A DNA stretch of 64,000 nt. It comes from Microbacterium sp. p3-SID336 (GTDB lineage: Bacteria > Actinomycetota > Actinomycetes > Actinomycetales > Microbacteriaceae). Where the stretch lies: the NCBI RefSeq assembly GCF_025143365.1, contig NZ_JALXPE010000013.1, positions 6,959 through 70,958 on the forward strand, in the 5' to 3' direction. A program made the translations under genes and the position numbers. The notes under the pieces were generated by a model. That model was given only the letters and a program-made list of their open reading frames with translations. It did no database searches and was not told the origin of the DNA. Below, one piece after another: positions 32,293 to 41,829 of this stretch (the first letter of the stretch is position 1; each line of letters begins with the position of its first letter).

Positions 32293-32691
32293 TCAGGTGA
32301 CCGGTCCGGTCCACTTCTCGCCCGGGCCCTTGCCGATCGGGTCGGGGATGGTCGAGGCCTCCCGGAACGCCAGCTGCAGCGAGCGGAGGCCGTCGCGCAG
32401 CGACCGGGCGTGCATGTCGCTGATCTCCGGCGCGCCCGCCGTGATGAGGCCGGCGAGGGCGTTGATGAGCTTGCGTGCCTCGTCGAGGTCGAGCTGGGCC
32501 GCGGCGTCGGGGTCGTCGGCGAGCCCGAGCTTGACGGCGGCGGCGCTCATGAGGTGCACGGCTGCGGTGGTGATCACCTCGACGGCGGGAACATCGGCGA
32601 TGTCGCGGACGGCCGATGACGCCGCCTCCTCCTGTCGTGCCCAGCGCTCTTCGCGCTCGCGTGCCGCCTCGTCGGGTGCCTGGTTCGTCAC
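32293..32691 (-). CDS. DUF1844 domain protein
   Basis: A 132-residue protein with a charged N-terminus (REREERWARQEEAA) and the DUF1844 core DVPAVEVITTAAVHLMSAAAVKLGL, then LDEARKLINALAGLI. GTG 32691 starts it with AAGG upstream. DUF1844 genes commonly lie divergent from infC in actinobacteria, as here; function unknown. Convergent with the SseB gene, three bases apart. Confidence 0.82.
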   Translation of the reverse strand: MTNQAPDEAAREREERWARQEEAASSAVRDIADVPAVEVITTAAVHLMSAAAVKLGLADDPDAAAQLDLDEARKLINALAGLITAGAPEISDMHARSLRDGLRSLQLAFREASTIPDPIGKGPGEKWTGPVT

Positions 32692-32708
32692 TTCGCCTTG
32701 CCTTCTGT

Positions 32709-32947
32709 TAGACTTTGGCGGGCTCCGGAGCGTCATGCTCTGGAACGAAAGAGGATTCACTTCCCACCCGCGCTTGCCGTTCCAGGCTACCGGGTCTTGC
32801 ACTCCGCTGGCTCCGCTCTCACGAGGGGGCCGGTAGACAGGGTGTGGAGCCGGCGTCTGAGTGCCGGTGGGTGGGGGACGACTCCGATTTCGCCCGGGAT
32901 GCAGACAGCATCGCGGTGGCCGAATCACATCGTCTAAGGAGCTCCGC
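32709..32947 (+). promoter_or_regulatory. Promoter and long leader of infC-rpmI-rplT
   Basis: A -10 box TAGACT (32709-32714) leaves a leader of about 225 nt before infC. It contains self-complementary GC-rich segments (for example GCTCCGGAGC near 32722). Ribosomal-protein leaders of this operon are autoregulated by L20 or IF3 in other bacteria; no specific structure could be proved here. No convincing gene lies in it. Confidence 0.45.
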
Positions 32948-33562
<615 letters not shown>

Positions 33563-33635
33563 TCCCCGCCCCCAGAACTCCCGCACCGCGGGCCCACCCC
33601 GTCGCCTGACAAGGCGCCATACGAAGGAAGAGAAG

Positions 33636-33830
33636 ATGCCGAAGCAGAAGACCCACTCGGGTGCTAAGAAGCGCTTCAAGATCACCGGCAGCGGAAAGCT
33701 GAAGAAGCAGCAGGCGAACATGCGTCACAACCTCGAGCACAAGTCGAGCCGTCGCACCCGCCGCCTCAACCAGGACCAGGTGCTGTCCAAGGCAGACACC
33801 AAGGTCGCGAACAAGCTTCTCGGCCGCTGA
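33636..33830 (+). CDS. rpmI: 50S ribosomal protein L35
   Basis: A 64-residue basic protein: [24 protein letters not shown], with [14 protein letters not shown] later. Full length for the family. ATG 33636 follows GGAAGAG. Middle gene of infC-rpmI-rplT. Confidence 0.97.
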   Translation: MPKQKTHSGAKKRFKITGSGKLKKQQANMRHNLEHKSSRRTRRLNQDQVLSKADTKVANKLLGR

Positions 33831-33861
33831 CGCGCCGAACGCACGATAGGAACACAGGAAA

Positions 33862-34248
33862 ATGGCAAGAGTCAAGCGGGCGGTCAACGCCCACAAGAAG
33901 CGTCGGGTCATCCTCGAGCGCGCCTCCGGCTACCGCGGTCAGCGTTCGCGCCTCTACCGGAAGGCCAAGGAGCAGGTCATCCACTCCCTGGTCTACTCGT
34001 ACCGGGACCGTCGCAAGCGCAAGGGCGACTTCCGTCGTCTGTGGATCCAGCGCATCAACGCCGCTGCCCGTCAGAACGGCATGACGTACAACCGCTTCAT
34101 CCAGGGTCTCAACCTGGCCGGTGTCACGGTCGACCGTCGCATGCTGGCCGACCTCGCGGTCAACGACGCGGCCACGTTCACGACGCTCGTCGAGACGGCG
34201 AAGAAGGCTCTGCCCTCCGACGTCAACGCGCCGAAGTCGGCTGCGTAA
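33862..34248 (+). CDS. rplT: 50S ribosomal protein L20
   Basis: A 128-residue protein: [46 protein letters not shown], and [12 protein letters not shown]. It binds 23S rRNA early in assembly. ATG 33862 follows AGGAA. A strong hairpin terminator comes 12 bp after the stop. Confidence 0.98.
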   Translation: MARVKRAVNAHKKRRVILERASGYRGQRSRLYRKAKEQVIHSLVYSYRDRRKRKGDFRRLWIQRINAAARQNGMTYNRFIQGLNLAGVTVDRRMLADLAVNDAATFTTLVETAKKALPSDVNAPKSAA

Positions 34249-34260
34249 GCATCTCGCTCA

Positions 34261-34294
34261 GAACGGGCGCTCTCCTTCGGGAGGGCGCCCGTTC
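34261..34294 (+). terminator. Terminator of infC-rpmI-rplT
   Basis: A stem of about 15 bp: GAACGGGCGC (34261-34270) with GCGCCCGTTC (34285-34294) plus CTCC/GGAG around a TTCG tetraloop. Confidence 0.85.
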
Positions 34295-34320
34295 CGCGTT
34301 GTCGGGGCTCGCGCTGACCC

Positions 34321-34326
34321 TAGACT
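34321..34326 (+). promoter_or_regulatory. -10 box of the rRNA methyltransferase gene
   Basis: TAGACT six bases before GTG 34333. It excludes the GTG at 34327, which directly abuts the box. Confidence 0.5.
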
Positions 34327-34332
34327 GTGATC

Positions 34333-35145
34333 GTGCTGGAGAACCCCCGTTCCCCCCGAGTCCGTGCCGTCGCCAAGCTGACCAAGCGCAGTGCGCGCAC
34401 CGAGACCGGGCTGTTCCTGCTGGAAGGTCCGCAGTCCGTCCGCGAGGCGCTGACGTACCGTCCTGAGGCGATCGTCGAACTGTTCGCGACCCCCACCGGC
34501 TGGGAGAAGCACCCGGACATCCGTGCCAGGGCCACAGACGCCGACATCGAAGTCGAGTACGTGACCGAGTACGTGCTCAACGCGATGGCCGACACCGTGA
34601 CACCCCAGGGGCTGGTCGCGGTCGTGCGGCAGACGCCCACCTCGGTGCGCGAGATCTTCGAGGCGTCGCCGCGCCTGATCGCGATCTGCGAGGAGGTGCG
34701 CGACCCCGGCAACCTCGGCACGATCATCCGAGCGGCGGATGCAGCCGGCGCCGACGCCGTCGTGCTCACCGGTCGCACGGTCGACCCCTACAACCCGAAG
34801 GTGGTGCGCGCGACCACAGGGTCGCTGTTCCACCTGCCCGTGTCGGTCGGGGGCGACCTCGGCGACGTCGTCGAGCGCGCGCACGCGGCCGGGCTGCGCA
34901 TTCTCGCCGCCGATGTAAAGGGCGACGACCTGCTGGCGGCCCGCGCGGAAGGTGTCCTCGCGGAGCCGACGGGGTGGCTGTTCGGCAACGAGGCGCGCGG
35001 ACTGGAGGACGAGTCCCTCGAGCTCGCGGATCGCGTTCTCCGACTGCCGATCTTCGGACGGGCCGAGTCGTTGAACCTGGCGACGGCGGCGAGCGTCTGC
35101 CTGTACGAGAGCGCGTTCGCGCAGCGCGCGGCTCCGGCCGGCTGA
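34333..35145 (+). CDS. SpoU/TrmH family RNA methyltransferase
   Basis: A 270-residue 2'-O-ribose methyltransferase of the knotted SPOUT fold. A substrate-binding N-terminus (KRSARTETGLFLLEGPQSVREAL) is followed by the catalytic domain with EEVRDPGNLGTIIRAADAAGAD, GNEARGLEDES and LPIFGRAESLNLATAASVCLYE (the SAM-binding knot). The usual target is 23S rRNA; the nucleotide is not predictable. The position after rplT is common in actinobacteria. Confidence 0.9.
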   Translation: MLENPRSPRVRAVAKLTKRSARTETGLFLLEGPQSVREALTYRPEAIVELFATPTGWEKHPDIRARATDADIEVEYVTEYVLNAMADTVTPQGLVAVVRQTPTSVREIFEASPRLIAICEEVRDPGNLGTIIRAADAAGADAVVLTGRTVDPYNPKVVRATTGSLFHLPVSVGGDLGDVVERAHAAGLRILAADVKGDDLLAARAEGVLAEPTGWLFGNEARGLEDESLELADRVLRLPIFGRAESLNLATAASVCLYESAFAQRAAPAG

Positions 35146-35169
35146 ACGGATGAGGTGGGGCGCGGGGCG

Positions 35170-35841
35170 ATGAGGGTTCTGATCGTCGAGGACGACGAGC
35201 GGGTGGCAGCGGCGTTGGAGGCGTTCCTCGCGCGCTCCGGGTATGCGAGCGTGCGCGCGGCGGACGGTGCCGCGGCGCTCGAGCTGGTCGATGCCGATAC
35301 GGAGGTGGTGCTGCTCGATCTCGGACTGCCCGACGTGGACGGGATCGACCTGTGCCGCCGCATCCGCGGTCGCTCGGACGTGCCCATCGTGATCGTGACG
35401 GCGCGCAACCAGGTCGCGGAGCGCATCAAGGGCCTGCGCGCCGGAGCCGACGACTTCGTGGTGAAGCCCTACGACGTGCACGAGCTGCTGGCGCGCATCG
35501 AAGCGGTGACCCGCCGGTCACGCCCGCTTCGCGTGGAGCCGGACACCCGCGTGCTGCTGCATGACGGACAGCTGCAGATCGACCTGGTGGCGCGGGAGGT
35601 GCACGTCGGCGGGAGCCCGGTTGACCTCACGCGCAAGGAGTTCGACATCGTCGCGGTGCTGGCGCGCTACCCCGGCGTGGCCGTGCCCAAGGAGCGGCTG
35701 ATCCGGGAGGTCTGGAACACCGACTGGCGCGGCTTCGGGCATTCGCTCGAGGTGCACGTGGCGGCGATCCGCCGGAAGGCGGGGGACCGACGGTTCATCG
35801 AGACCGTGCGCGGTGTCGGCTATCGCCTCGCGGAGGCCTGA
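35170..35841 (+). CDS. OmpR/PhoB-family response regulator
   Basis: A 223-residue protein. The receiver domain (1-115) has the acidic pair in VEDDE, the phosphoacceptor Asp50 in VVLLDLGLPD, and the KPYD lysine near 102. The winged-helix DNA-binding domain (about 130-222) reads LTRKEFDIVAVLARYPGVAVPKERLIREVW...VHVAAIRRKAGD. ATG 35170 is chosen; GTG 35155 would add five residues. Operon with the kinase 3 bp downstream and then a TAXI lipoprotein. Confidence 0.92.
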   Translation: MRVLIVEDDERVAAALEAFLARSGYASVRAADGAAALELVDADTEVVLLDLGLPDVDGIDLCRRIRGRSDVPIVIVTARNQVAERIKGLRAGADDFVVKPYDVHELLARIEAVTRRSRPLRVEPDTRVLLHDGQLQIDLVAREVHVGGSPVDLTRKEFDIVAVLARYPGVAVPKERLIREVWNTDWRGFGHSLEVHVAAIRRKAGDRRFIETVRGVGYRLAEA

Positions 35842-35844
35842 GCC

Positions 35845-37221
35845 GTGCGGCGTCGCCTCATCGTCGTGTTCCTGGTGCCGCTGATCGCCGTGCTCGTCTC
35901 CCTCGGCGGTGTCGCAGGGTGGAGTGCCGCGCGCAGCATCCAGCAGGCCTTCTACGCCGAGCAGCTGGGCGACCTCGGGTATTTCGCTTCCAGCGCCCGC
36001 CAGGCGCTGCGTGCGGGTACTCCCGCCGTGATCGACGCCGAGGTCAGACGGTTCCAGGAGGTGTACGGCATCGAGGTGACCGTGTTCGATCTCGCGGGCA
36101 GCGCGTGGGCCGCGGGCGACCACGGCGATGCGGTGCTCAGCGAGGAGGATGCGGAGCGGGTGCGCCTCGCGCTCTCGGGGCGTCGTGCCGAGCAGCCGAT
36201 CGCCGCGATGCCGTGGGCGGTGCCGGATGGCGCCCTCGCGGAACCCGTGTTCGACGACGGAGACGTGATCGGGGCGGTGCTGGTCGCGGGTGACGTCGAG
36301 GTCCCGCGCGGAGCCATCCTGCGGCAGACGCTGCTCCTGGGTATGGTCGTGATCGTGCTGAGCGCCCTGGGCGTGCTGCTGATGGCAGGGCTCGCCCGCT
36401 GGGTGCTCTCGCCCGTGCGCCGACTCGACCGAGCCATGACGGCGATCGAGCGCGGGGAGATGGACGCGCGGGTCGCCGAGGGGACGGGGCCGCCGGAGCT
36501 GCGCAGCATGGCGCGCGCCTTCAACGGCATGGCCGACGAGATCGAGCGCGTGATGACGCGTCAGCAGGAGTTCGCGCTGAATGCGTCGCACGAGCTCAGG
36601 AACCCGCTGAACGCACTGCTCCTGCGGGTCGAGCACCTGGCGACGGGTCTCGGGCCCGAGTGGGACCCGGACGTGGAGGAGACGCGGGAGGAAGGGCGTC
36701 GGATGACGCGCATCCTGGAGACGCTGCTCGGCCTCGCCAGAGGAGGGCGCACGGACTCGACCATGTCGGCGGTGGATCTGGCCGCGGTGGCGGCGCGACG
36801 GGTCGAGGCGTGGCGGGAGGTGGCGGAGCACCGCGGCATCGCGCTGGTGCGGGTCGGCGCGTCCTCGGTGATGACCGTGACCGACCGCACGATCGTGGAG
36901 AGCGCGCTGGACGCCGCGATCGACAATGCCGTGAAGTACTCCCCGGGACGGACGAGCATCGAGATCGGCGCGCAGCGGAACGGCGACGAGTGCCGGCTGA
37001 CGGTCCGCGATCACGGGCCCGGTCTCACGCACGAGGAGGTCGCCTCGGCGACCGACCGCTTCTGGCGCAGCCCGGACAGCGGCGATCAGCCGGGCACCGG
37101 CCTGGGGCTCGCCATCGCGACCGACCTCCTCGCGACGGTCGGCGGCGAGCTGCGGGTGAGCGCCGCGGAGGGCGGCGGGCTGCTGGTCGCCCTCGTGCTT
37201 CCGGCGGAGGGGGCGTCATGA
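35845..37221 (+). CDS. Sensor histidine kinase
   Basis: A 458-residue membrane kinase: helix 1 at about 5-28, an extracytoplasmic sensor domain (about 30-155), helix 2 at about 160-185, a HAMP segment (RWVLSPVRRLDRAMTAIERGEMDARV), then the phosphoacceptor His near 248 in NASHELRNPLNALL, and the ATPase domain with N, G1 and G2 boxes (AAIDNAVKYSP, VRDHGPGL, GTGLGLAIATDLL). GTG 35845 lies three bases after the regulator. The stop overlaps the TAXI lipoprotein (ATGA), suggesting that protein helps the kinase sense a ligand. Confidence 0.92.
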   Translation: MRRRLIVVFLVPLIAVLVSLGGVAGWSAARSIQQAFYAEQLGDLGYFASSARQALRAGTPAVIDAEVRRFQEVYGIEVTVFDLAGSAWAAGDHGDAVLSEEDAERVRLALSGRRAEQPIAAMPWAVPDGALAEPVFDDGDVIGAVLVAGDVEVPRGAILRQTLLLGMVVIVLSALGVLLMAGLARWVLSPVRRLDRAMTAIERGEMDARVAEGTGPPELRSMARAFNGMADEIERVMTRQQEFALNASHELRNPLNALLLRVEHLATGLGPEWDPDVEETREEGRRMTRILETLLGLARGGRTDSTMSAVDLAAVAARRVEAWREVAEHRGIALVRVGASSVMTVTDRTIVESALDAAIDNAVKYSPGRTSIEIGAQRNGDECRLTVRDHGPGLTHEEVASATDRFWRSPDSGDQPGTGLGLAIATDLLATVGGELRVSAAEGGGLLVALVLPAEGAS

Positions 37222-38180
37222 GCGCGCGGCGACACGGGCTCATCGCGGGGCTGCTCGCCGTCGTGGTGGCGGTGGCGCTGAGCGGGTGCAGCCCCCGGGC
37301 GGCCGAGTGGACGGATGACGAGTACACGATCGCGGGCGGCGGATCGACGGGGGTGTACCACGACTACGGCAGCCGCCTCGCGGCCGAGCTGTCGCGGTCG
37401 CTCGATGTGGACGTGCGGGCCGAGGAGACGGCGGGCTCGGTGGACAACCTGCTGCGCGTGGACGCGGGCGACGCCCTGCTCGGCTTCGCGCAGGGCGATG
37501 CCGCCGCGGATGCCGTGGCGGGCACCGGCGCCTTCGCGGAGCCGCTCGCGGTGCAGGCGGTCGCACGGCTGTACGACGAGTACCTGCAGGTGGTCGTGCG
37601 GGGCGACTCCGACATCCACGACCTCGGCGACCTCGCGGGGCGTGCGGTCTCCCTCGGAGCGGAGAACTCCGGCGTGAACGTGATCGCGGCCCGCGTGATG
37701 CAGGCGGCCGGCGTGGCGCCGGACGAGGTCGTGGATCCGCAGCTCGACCTCAGCGGCTCGATCCTGGCGATGGAGCGCGGGGAGATCGACGGCTTCTTCT
37801 GGGTGGGCGGCCTGCCGACCCCGGGCATCGTGGGGCTCGCGGCCACCACACCGGTGCGGCTGCTTCCCGTCGAGCAGGAGTGGGTGAACCGCGTCAACGA
37901 CCGCTACTCGCACGCGTACCGCCCCGCCGACGTCCCTGCGGGCACGTACGGTCTCCGCGAGTCGGTGATGACCATGGCGGTGCCGAACTACCTGGTGACC
38001 GCGACGTCCACCCCGCCGGGTGTCGTCCGCGATGTGCTGTCCGGGCTGTTCGACGCCCGGACGGCGATCGCGGAGGAGGTGCCGGCCGCGGCTCTGCTCG
38101 ACCGGCGCTCCGCCATCTTCACCGGACCCGTCCCGCTCCACCCCGGTGCCGAGGGGTACTACCGCGACCTGCGGGACTGA
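37218..38180 (+). CDS. TAXI-type solute-binding lipoprotein
   Basis: A 320-residue secreted lipoprotein: a signal with lipobox LSGC (cysteine 24), then the TAXI-family start YTIAGGGSTGVYHDYGSRLAAELSR, then VDNLLRVDAGDALLGFAQGDAAADA, and GRAVSLGAENSGVNVIAARVM. TAXI proteins bind organic anions or amino acids, usually for TRAP transporters, whose membrane genes are absent here. Overlap with the kinase gene points to a sensing rather than transport role. Start ATG 37218. Confidence 0.87.
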   Translation: MSARRHGLIAGLLAVVVAVALSGCSPRAAEWTDDEYTIAGGGSTGVYHDYGSRLAAELSRSLDVDVRAEETAGSVDNLLRVDAGDALLGFAQGDAAADAVAGTGAFAEPLAVQAVARLYDEYLQVVVRGDSDIHDLGDLAGRAVSLGAENSGVNVIAARVMQAAGVAPDEVVDPQLDLSGSILAMERGEIDGFFWVGGLPTPGIVGLAATTPVRLLPVEQEWVNRVNDRYSHAYRPADVPAGTYGLRESVMTMAVPNYLVTATSTPPGVVRDVLSGLFDARTAIAEEVPAAALLDRRSAIFTGPVPLHPGAEGYYRDLRD

Positions 38181-38444
38181 GGGCGAGCTCCCGCCTCAAG
38201 AAATCCTCAAGAAGCCGGACAGCCCTGCTCCGACTCTGAGAGGCTGGCGTCGATCGCACACGATCGGAGGCCTGCTGCTCCGTTGTCGCTGGGAGCGCAG
38301 CAGCAGGGCGATCCCGCGGCCCGAGGGGGCGGGCCGTGGGGCGCCCCTGCGAAGACGCACGGGCGCCAGGATCACGTGATTACGAACATGTAAAGCTCAC
38401 CGCGGCGCCTGGAGCCGCGCCTGCCACGTGGCTAGTTTGGAGAA
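38181..38444. other. Intergenic region before the amino-acid ABC operon
   Basis: No gene seen. It holds an 11-bp-spaced direct repeat CTCAAGAA at 38195-38202 and 38206-38213, the spacing typical of OmpR-type regulator sites. There is also a 9-bp hairpin (38271-38279 with 38299-38307), perhaps the end of the sensor operon, and the -10 box TAGTTT (38433-38438) of the next gene. Confidence 0.5.
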
Positions 38445-39194
38445 ATGATGACCTCTGATGCCCCTCTCGTCGTCGTCGAGAACGTCCAGAAGCACTATGG
38501 CGAGTTCCAGGCGCTCAGCGACATCGACCTGACCGTGAATGCGGGGGAGGTCGTCGTCGTGATCGGACCGTCCGGATCCGGCAAGTCGACCCTGTGCCGC
38601 ACGATCAACCGCCTCGAGACCATCACGAGCGGAAGCATCCGCATCGACGGCAAGGAGCTGCCCGCCGAGGGCAAGGCGCTCGCCCACCTGCGGGCCGATG
38701 TCGGGATGGTGTTCCAGTCCTTCAACCTGTTCGCGCACCTCACGATCCTCGAGAACGTGACCCTCGGACCGATCAAGGTCCGCGGGCTCAAGAAGTCCGA
38801 GGCCGAGGCGGAGGCGATGATGCTGCTGAAGCGCGTCGGCGTCGCCCAGCAGGCGAACAAGCTCCCCGCACAGCTCTCCGGCGGTCAGCAGCAGCGTGTG
38901 GCGATCGCCCGCGCCCTGGCCATGCAGCCGAAGGTCATGCTGTTCGACGAGCCCACGAGCGCGCTCGACCCGGAGATGATCAACGAGGTTCTCGACGTCA
39001 TGGTGGAGCTCGCGCAGGACGGCATGACGATGATCGTCGTCACCCACGAGATGGGCTTCGCGCGCAAGGCGGCCGACCGGGTGGTGTTCATGGCGGACGG
39101 GCGCATCGTCGAGGAGGCGAAGCCCGAGGAGTTCTTCACCAACCCGAAGAGCGATCGCGCCAAGGACTTCCTCTCGAAGCTCCTCACCCACTGA
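38445..39194 (+). CDS. gluA: Glutamate-type amino-acid ABC transporter, ATPase
   Basis: A 249-residue polar-amino-acid ATPase: Walker [12 protein letters not shown]-loop [12 protein letters not shown], signature LSGGQQQR, Walker [15 protein letters not shown] and H-loop VVTHEMGFA. The gene order ATPase, binding protein, permease, permease equals gluABCD of Corynebacterium glutamicum; glutamate specificity is inferred from that order. Start ATG 38445, with a TAGTTT -10 box six bases upstream and GGAG within the gap. Confidence 0.9.
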   Translation: MMTSDAPLVVVENVQKHYGEFQALSDIDLTVNAGEVVVVIGPSGSGKSTLCRTINRLETITSGSIRIDGKELPAEGKALAHLRADVGMVFQSFNLFAHLTILENVTLGPIKVRGLKKSEAEAEAMMLLKRVGVAQQANKLPAQLSGGQQQRVAIARALAMQPKVMLFDEPTSALDPEMINEVLDVMVELAQDGMTMIVVTHEMGFARKAADRVVFMADGRIVEEAKPEEFFTNPKSDRAKDFLSKLLTH

Positions 39195-39235
39195 CCCCAC
39201 AGACCCTGCATTCACAGCACACGAAGGAGACGCAC

Positions 39236-40147
39236 ATGCGACGCACACGGACACTGGCAGGCATCGGGATCGCAGCGGCCGCGCTGCTGGCCCTGACCGC
39301 CTGCAACAGCGGCACCCCGTCCAACCCCGGCGGAGGCACCGAGGGCGGCGACGGCGGCGAGGACAGCACCTGGTTCGAGGTCGCCTCGGACGTGCAGCTC
39401 GACGGCAGCCCCACGTTCGACGCCATCAAGGAGCGCGACAAGGTCGTCGTCGGCGTCAAGGAGGACCAGCCCGGTCTCGGCTACCTCGACGTGACCACCA
39501 ACGAGCGCACCGGCTTCGACGTCGACATCGCGCGCTGGATCGCCGCCTCCCTCGGCTACGACGAGGACAAGATCGAGTTCAAGCCGATCGCCTCCGCGAA
39601 CCGCGAGCAGGCCATCGTGAACGGCGACATCGACTACTACGTCGGCACCTACTCGATCAACGACAAGCGCAAGGAGCAGATCGACTTCGCCGGCCCGTAC
39701 TTCATCACGGGTCAGGGCCTTCTCGTCGCCGCGGATGCGGAGGACGCCGAAGCACTCGAGGACTTCAACGGCAAGACGGTGTGCTCGGCGACCGGCTCCA
39801 CCCCGATCCAGAACATCAAGGCCAACTTCCCCGACATCAAGACGCAGGAGTACGACCTGTACTCGGCGTGCGTGCAGGACCTGATCGACGGCAAGGTCGA
39901 CGCGGTCACCACCGACCAGGCCATCCTGATCGGCTACGCGGCGCAGTACCCGGACGACGTGAAGGTCACCGGCGGTCTGTTCACGGAGGAGCGCTACGGC
40001 GTCGGTCTCGCCAAGGGCGACGACGTGCTCCGCGCGCACATCAACGAGCTCTTCACCGACGGTGGCGACATCTGGCAGGCGATCTTCGACAAGAACCTCG
40101 GCTCCAGCGGCATCGAGGTCGAGCAGCCCGAGGTCGACGCGTACTGA
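39236..40147 (+). CDS. gluB: Amino-acid-binding lipoprotein of the glutamate ABC transporter
   Basis: A 303-residue lipoprotein: signal with lipobox LTAC (cysteine 23), a Gly/Ser/Glu linker, then the periplasmic-binding fold with VVVGVKEDQPGLGYLD, TGFDVDIARWIAASLGY, DYYVGTYSINDKRKEQIDFAGPY, and TTDQAILIGYA. These match GluB/GlnH-type binding proteins. ATG 39236 follows GAAGGAG. A hairpin after the stop separates it from the permeases. Confidence 0.92.
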   Translation: MRRTRTLAGIGIAAAALLALTACNSGTPSNPGGGTEGGDGGEDSTWFEVASDVQLDGSPTFDAIKERDKVVVGVKEDQPGLGYLDVTTNERTGFDVDIARWIAASLGYDEDKIEFKPIASANREQAIVNGDIDYYVGTYSINDKRKEQIDFAGPYFITGQGLLVAADAEDAEALEDFNGKTVCSATGSTPIQNIKANFPDIKTQEYDLYSACVQDLIDGKVDAVTTDQAILIGYAAQYPDDVKVTGGLFTEERYGVGLAKGDDVLRAHINELFTDGGDIWQAIFDKNLGSSGIEVEQPEVDAY

Positions 40148-40152
40148 TCCGA

Positions 40153-40182
40153 TGGGGCGGCTTCCTTCCGGGAGCCGCCCCA
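40153..40182 (+). terminator. Intra-operon hairpin between binding protein and permeases
   Basis: A 10-bp perfect stem, TGGGGCGGCT (40153-40162) with AGCCGCCCCA (40173-40182). No T-run, and the permease genes follow, so it probably attenuates or stabilises the mRNA so that binding protein exceeds permease. Confidence 0.6.
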
Positions 40183-40210
40183 CAGCTTGAACCGAGAAGG
40201 GGAGGGTGGC

Positions 40211-40867
40211 GTGGACGTCATCTTCGGGAACCTCGACCTGTGGGGTGAGGCGATCAGCAACACGCTGCTCGTCTTCTTCGCTGGCGGCATCATCGCCCTG
40301 GTCCTGGGAATCATCGTCGGCGCGATGCGCGTCTCGCCCGTGCCGATCGCACGCGGCGTCGGCACGGTGTACGTCAACATCGTGCGGAACACACCGCTGA
40401 CGCTGGTCTTCTTCTTCTTCGTGTTCGGGTACCCGCAGCTCGGCCTGCCCGAGCTGTCGAACACCGTGCTGGGCATCCTCGCGATCGGCATCTACACCGC
40501 CACCTACGTGGCGGAGGTGCTGCGCGCGGGCATCAACACGGTCCCCGTCGGGCAGGCCGAGGCCGCACGGGCCATCGGGCTCCCGTTCGGGCAGGTCATG
40601 ACCCTCGTCATCCTGCCGCAGGCCTTCCGCTCGGTCGTGCCGCCCATGATGAGCGTCTTCATCGCCCTGCTGAAGAACACCACGGTCGCCGCGGGCTTCT
40701 CGATCGCGGAGCTCGCCGCCCTGCGCTCGACGGTCAACGACTCGGCCGACCGCCCCGGCAACCCGATGGAGGTCCTGCTCTGGGTGGCGGTGGTCTTCGT
40801 GGCCCTGGTCATGCTGATGAGCTGGGGCCAGCGGTATCTCGAGAACCGATGGAGGATCGCGCGATGA
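40211..40867 (+). CDS. gluC: Amino-acid ABC transporter permease GluC-type
   Basis: A 218-residue permease with about five helices and the EAA loop EAARAIGLPFGQVMTLVILPQA that contacts the ATPase. GTG 40211 follows GGGGAGGG; the upstream TTG 40187 would include the ribosome binding site and is rejected. It overlaps gluD by four bases. Confidence 0.9.
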   Translation: MDVIFGNLDLWGEAISNTLLVFFAGGIIALVLGIIVGAMRVSPVPIARGVGTVYVNIVRNTPLTLVFFFFVFGYPQLGLPELSNTVLGILAIGIYTATYVAEVLRAGINTVPVGQAEAARAIGLPFGQVMTLVILPQAFRSVVPPMMSVFIALLKNTTVAAGFSIAELAALRSTVNDSADRPGNPMEVLLWVAVVFVALVMLMSWGQRYLENRWRIAR

Positions 40868-41787
40868 GCTCCGTACTGTACGACGTCCCGGGCCCGCGGG
40901 CCATCGCCCGGAACCGCATCCTCGCCGTGGCGACCATCCTGGTGGTCCTCGCCGCCCTGGGCTTCGTGGTCTACCGCATGATCGAGACGGGCCAGTTCTC
41001 GCCGCAGAAGTGGTACGTCTTCACCTTCACCAACGTCTGGGCCGGTATCGCCCGCGCCCTGGTGAACACGCTGGCGGCGTTCGCGCTCGCCGCGGTCCTC
41101 AGTCTCATCCTCGGCTTCGTCCTCGCGATCGGCCGGCTGTCCGACCACGCCTGGGTCCGCGTGCCCGTCACAGTCATCACGGAGCTGTTCCGCGCCGTGC
41201 CGGTCCTCGTCTTCATGATGCTGCTGTACTACGGGCTTCCCGTGATCGGCGTGAAGATGGACCCGTACTGGGCCGTCGTCCTCGCGCTCATGGCCTACAA
41301 CGGCTCGGTGCTCGCCGAGGTGCTGCGCGCCGGTGTCGAGTCGCTGCCGCGCGGGCAGAAGGAGGCGGGCTACGCGATCGGCCTCCGCAAGAGCGGCGTC
41401 ATGCGCCTCATCCTGCTGCCGCAGGCGATCCGCGCCATGCTCCCCGTGATCGTCGCTCAGCTCGTTGTCACCATGAAGGACACGGCGCTCGGCTTCATCA
41501 TCACGTACCCCGAGCTGCTGTACTTCGCGAAGCAGCTGACCTCGCAGCAGGGGCGGCCGATCCTGCAGTCCGCGTTCGTCATCGGCGGGATCTACATCAT
41601 CATGTGCCTGATCCTGTCCGGCATCGCGCGCTGGGTGGAGATCCGCACCCGTCGTTCGGCGAAGGTCATGGCCGCGGGTGCGGTGGACCCGGAGCTCGAC
41701 CCTCGACTCCACGAGGGCGGCACCGACACACAGCTGCTCACGCTGCAGAAGGCAGACGGCGGGCGACGACGGTCCAGGCGCGGCTGA
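40864..41787 (+). CDS. gluD: Amino-acid ABC transporter permease GluD-type
   Basis: A 307-residue permease: an extra N-terminal helix (about 20-40), then the permease core with the EAA loop KEAGYAIGLRKSGVMRLILLPQA, and a charged C-terminal tail of about 35 residues. ATG 40864 overlaps the gluC stop (ATGA), with GGAGG 8-12 bases upstream. Ends the operon. Confidence 0.9.
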   Translation: MSSVLYDVPGPRAIARNRILAVATILVVLAALGFVVYRMIETGQFSPQKWYVFTFTNVWAGIARALVNTLAAFALAAVLSLILGFVLAIGRLSDHAWVRVPVTVITELFRAVPVLVFMMLLYYGLPVIGVKMDPYWAVVLALMAYNGSVLAEVLRAGVESLPRGQKEAGYAIGLRKSGVMRLILLPQAIRAMLPVIVAQLVVTMKDTALGFIITYPELLYFAKQLTSQQGRPILQSAFVIGGIYIIMCLILSGIARWVEIRTRRSAKVMAAGAVDPELDPRLHEGGTDTQLLTLQKADGGRRRSRRG

Positions 41788-41815
41788 GCGGCGCGGGACG
41801 CCCGTCCTGCGCCGG

Positions 41816-41821
41816 TAGACT
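41816..41821 (+). promoter_or_regulatory. -10 box of pheS
   Basis: TAGACT eight bases before GTG 41830, with no Shine-Dalgarno between. Confidence 0.5.
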
Positions 41822-41829
41822 CGATTCCC

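Noticed and set aside
32861..32947. IF-3 starting at the upstream GTG 32861
   Set aside because: It would add 29 residues unlike the family and place the Shine-Dalgarno inside the gene.
38271..38307. A strong intrinsic terminator after the TAXI gene
   Set aside because: The hairpin is clear but lies about 90 bp from the stop, lacks a T-run and may be regulatory; kept only as part of the intergenic description.
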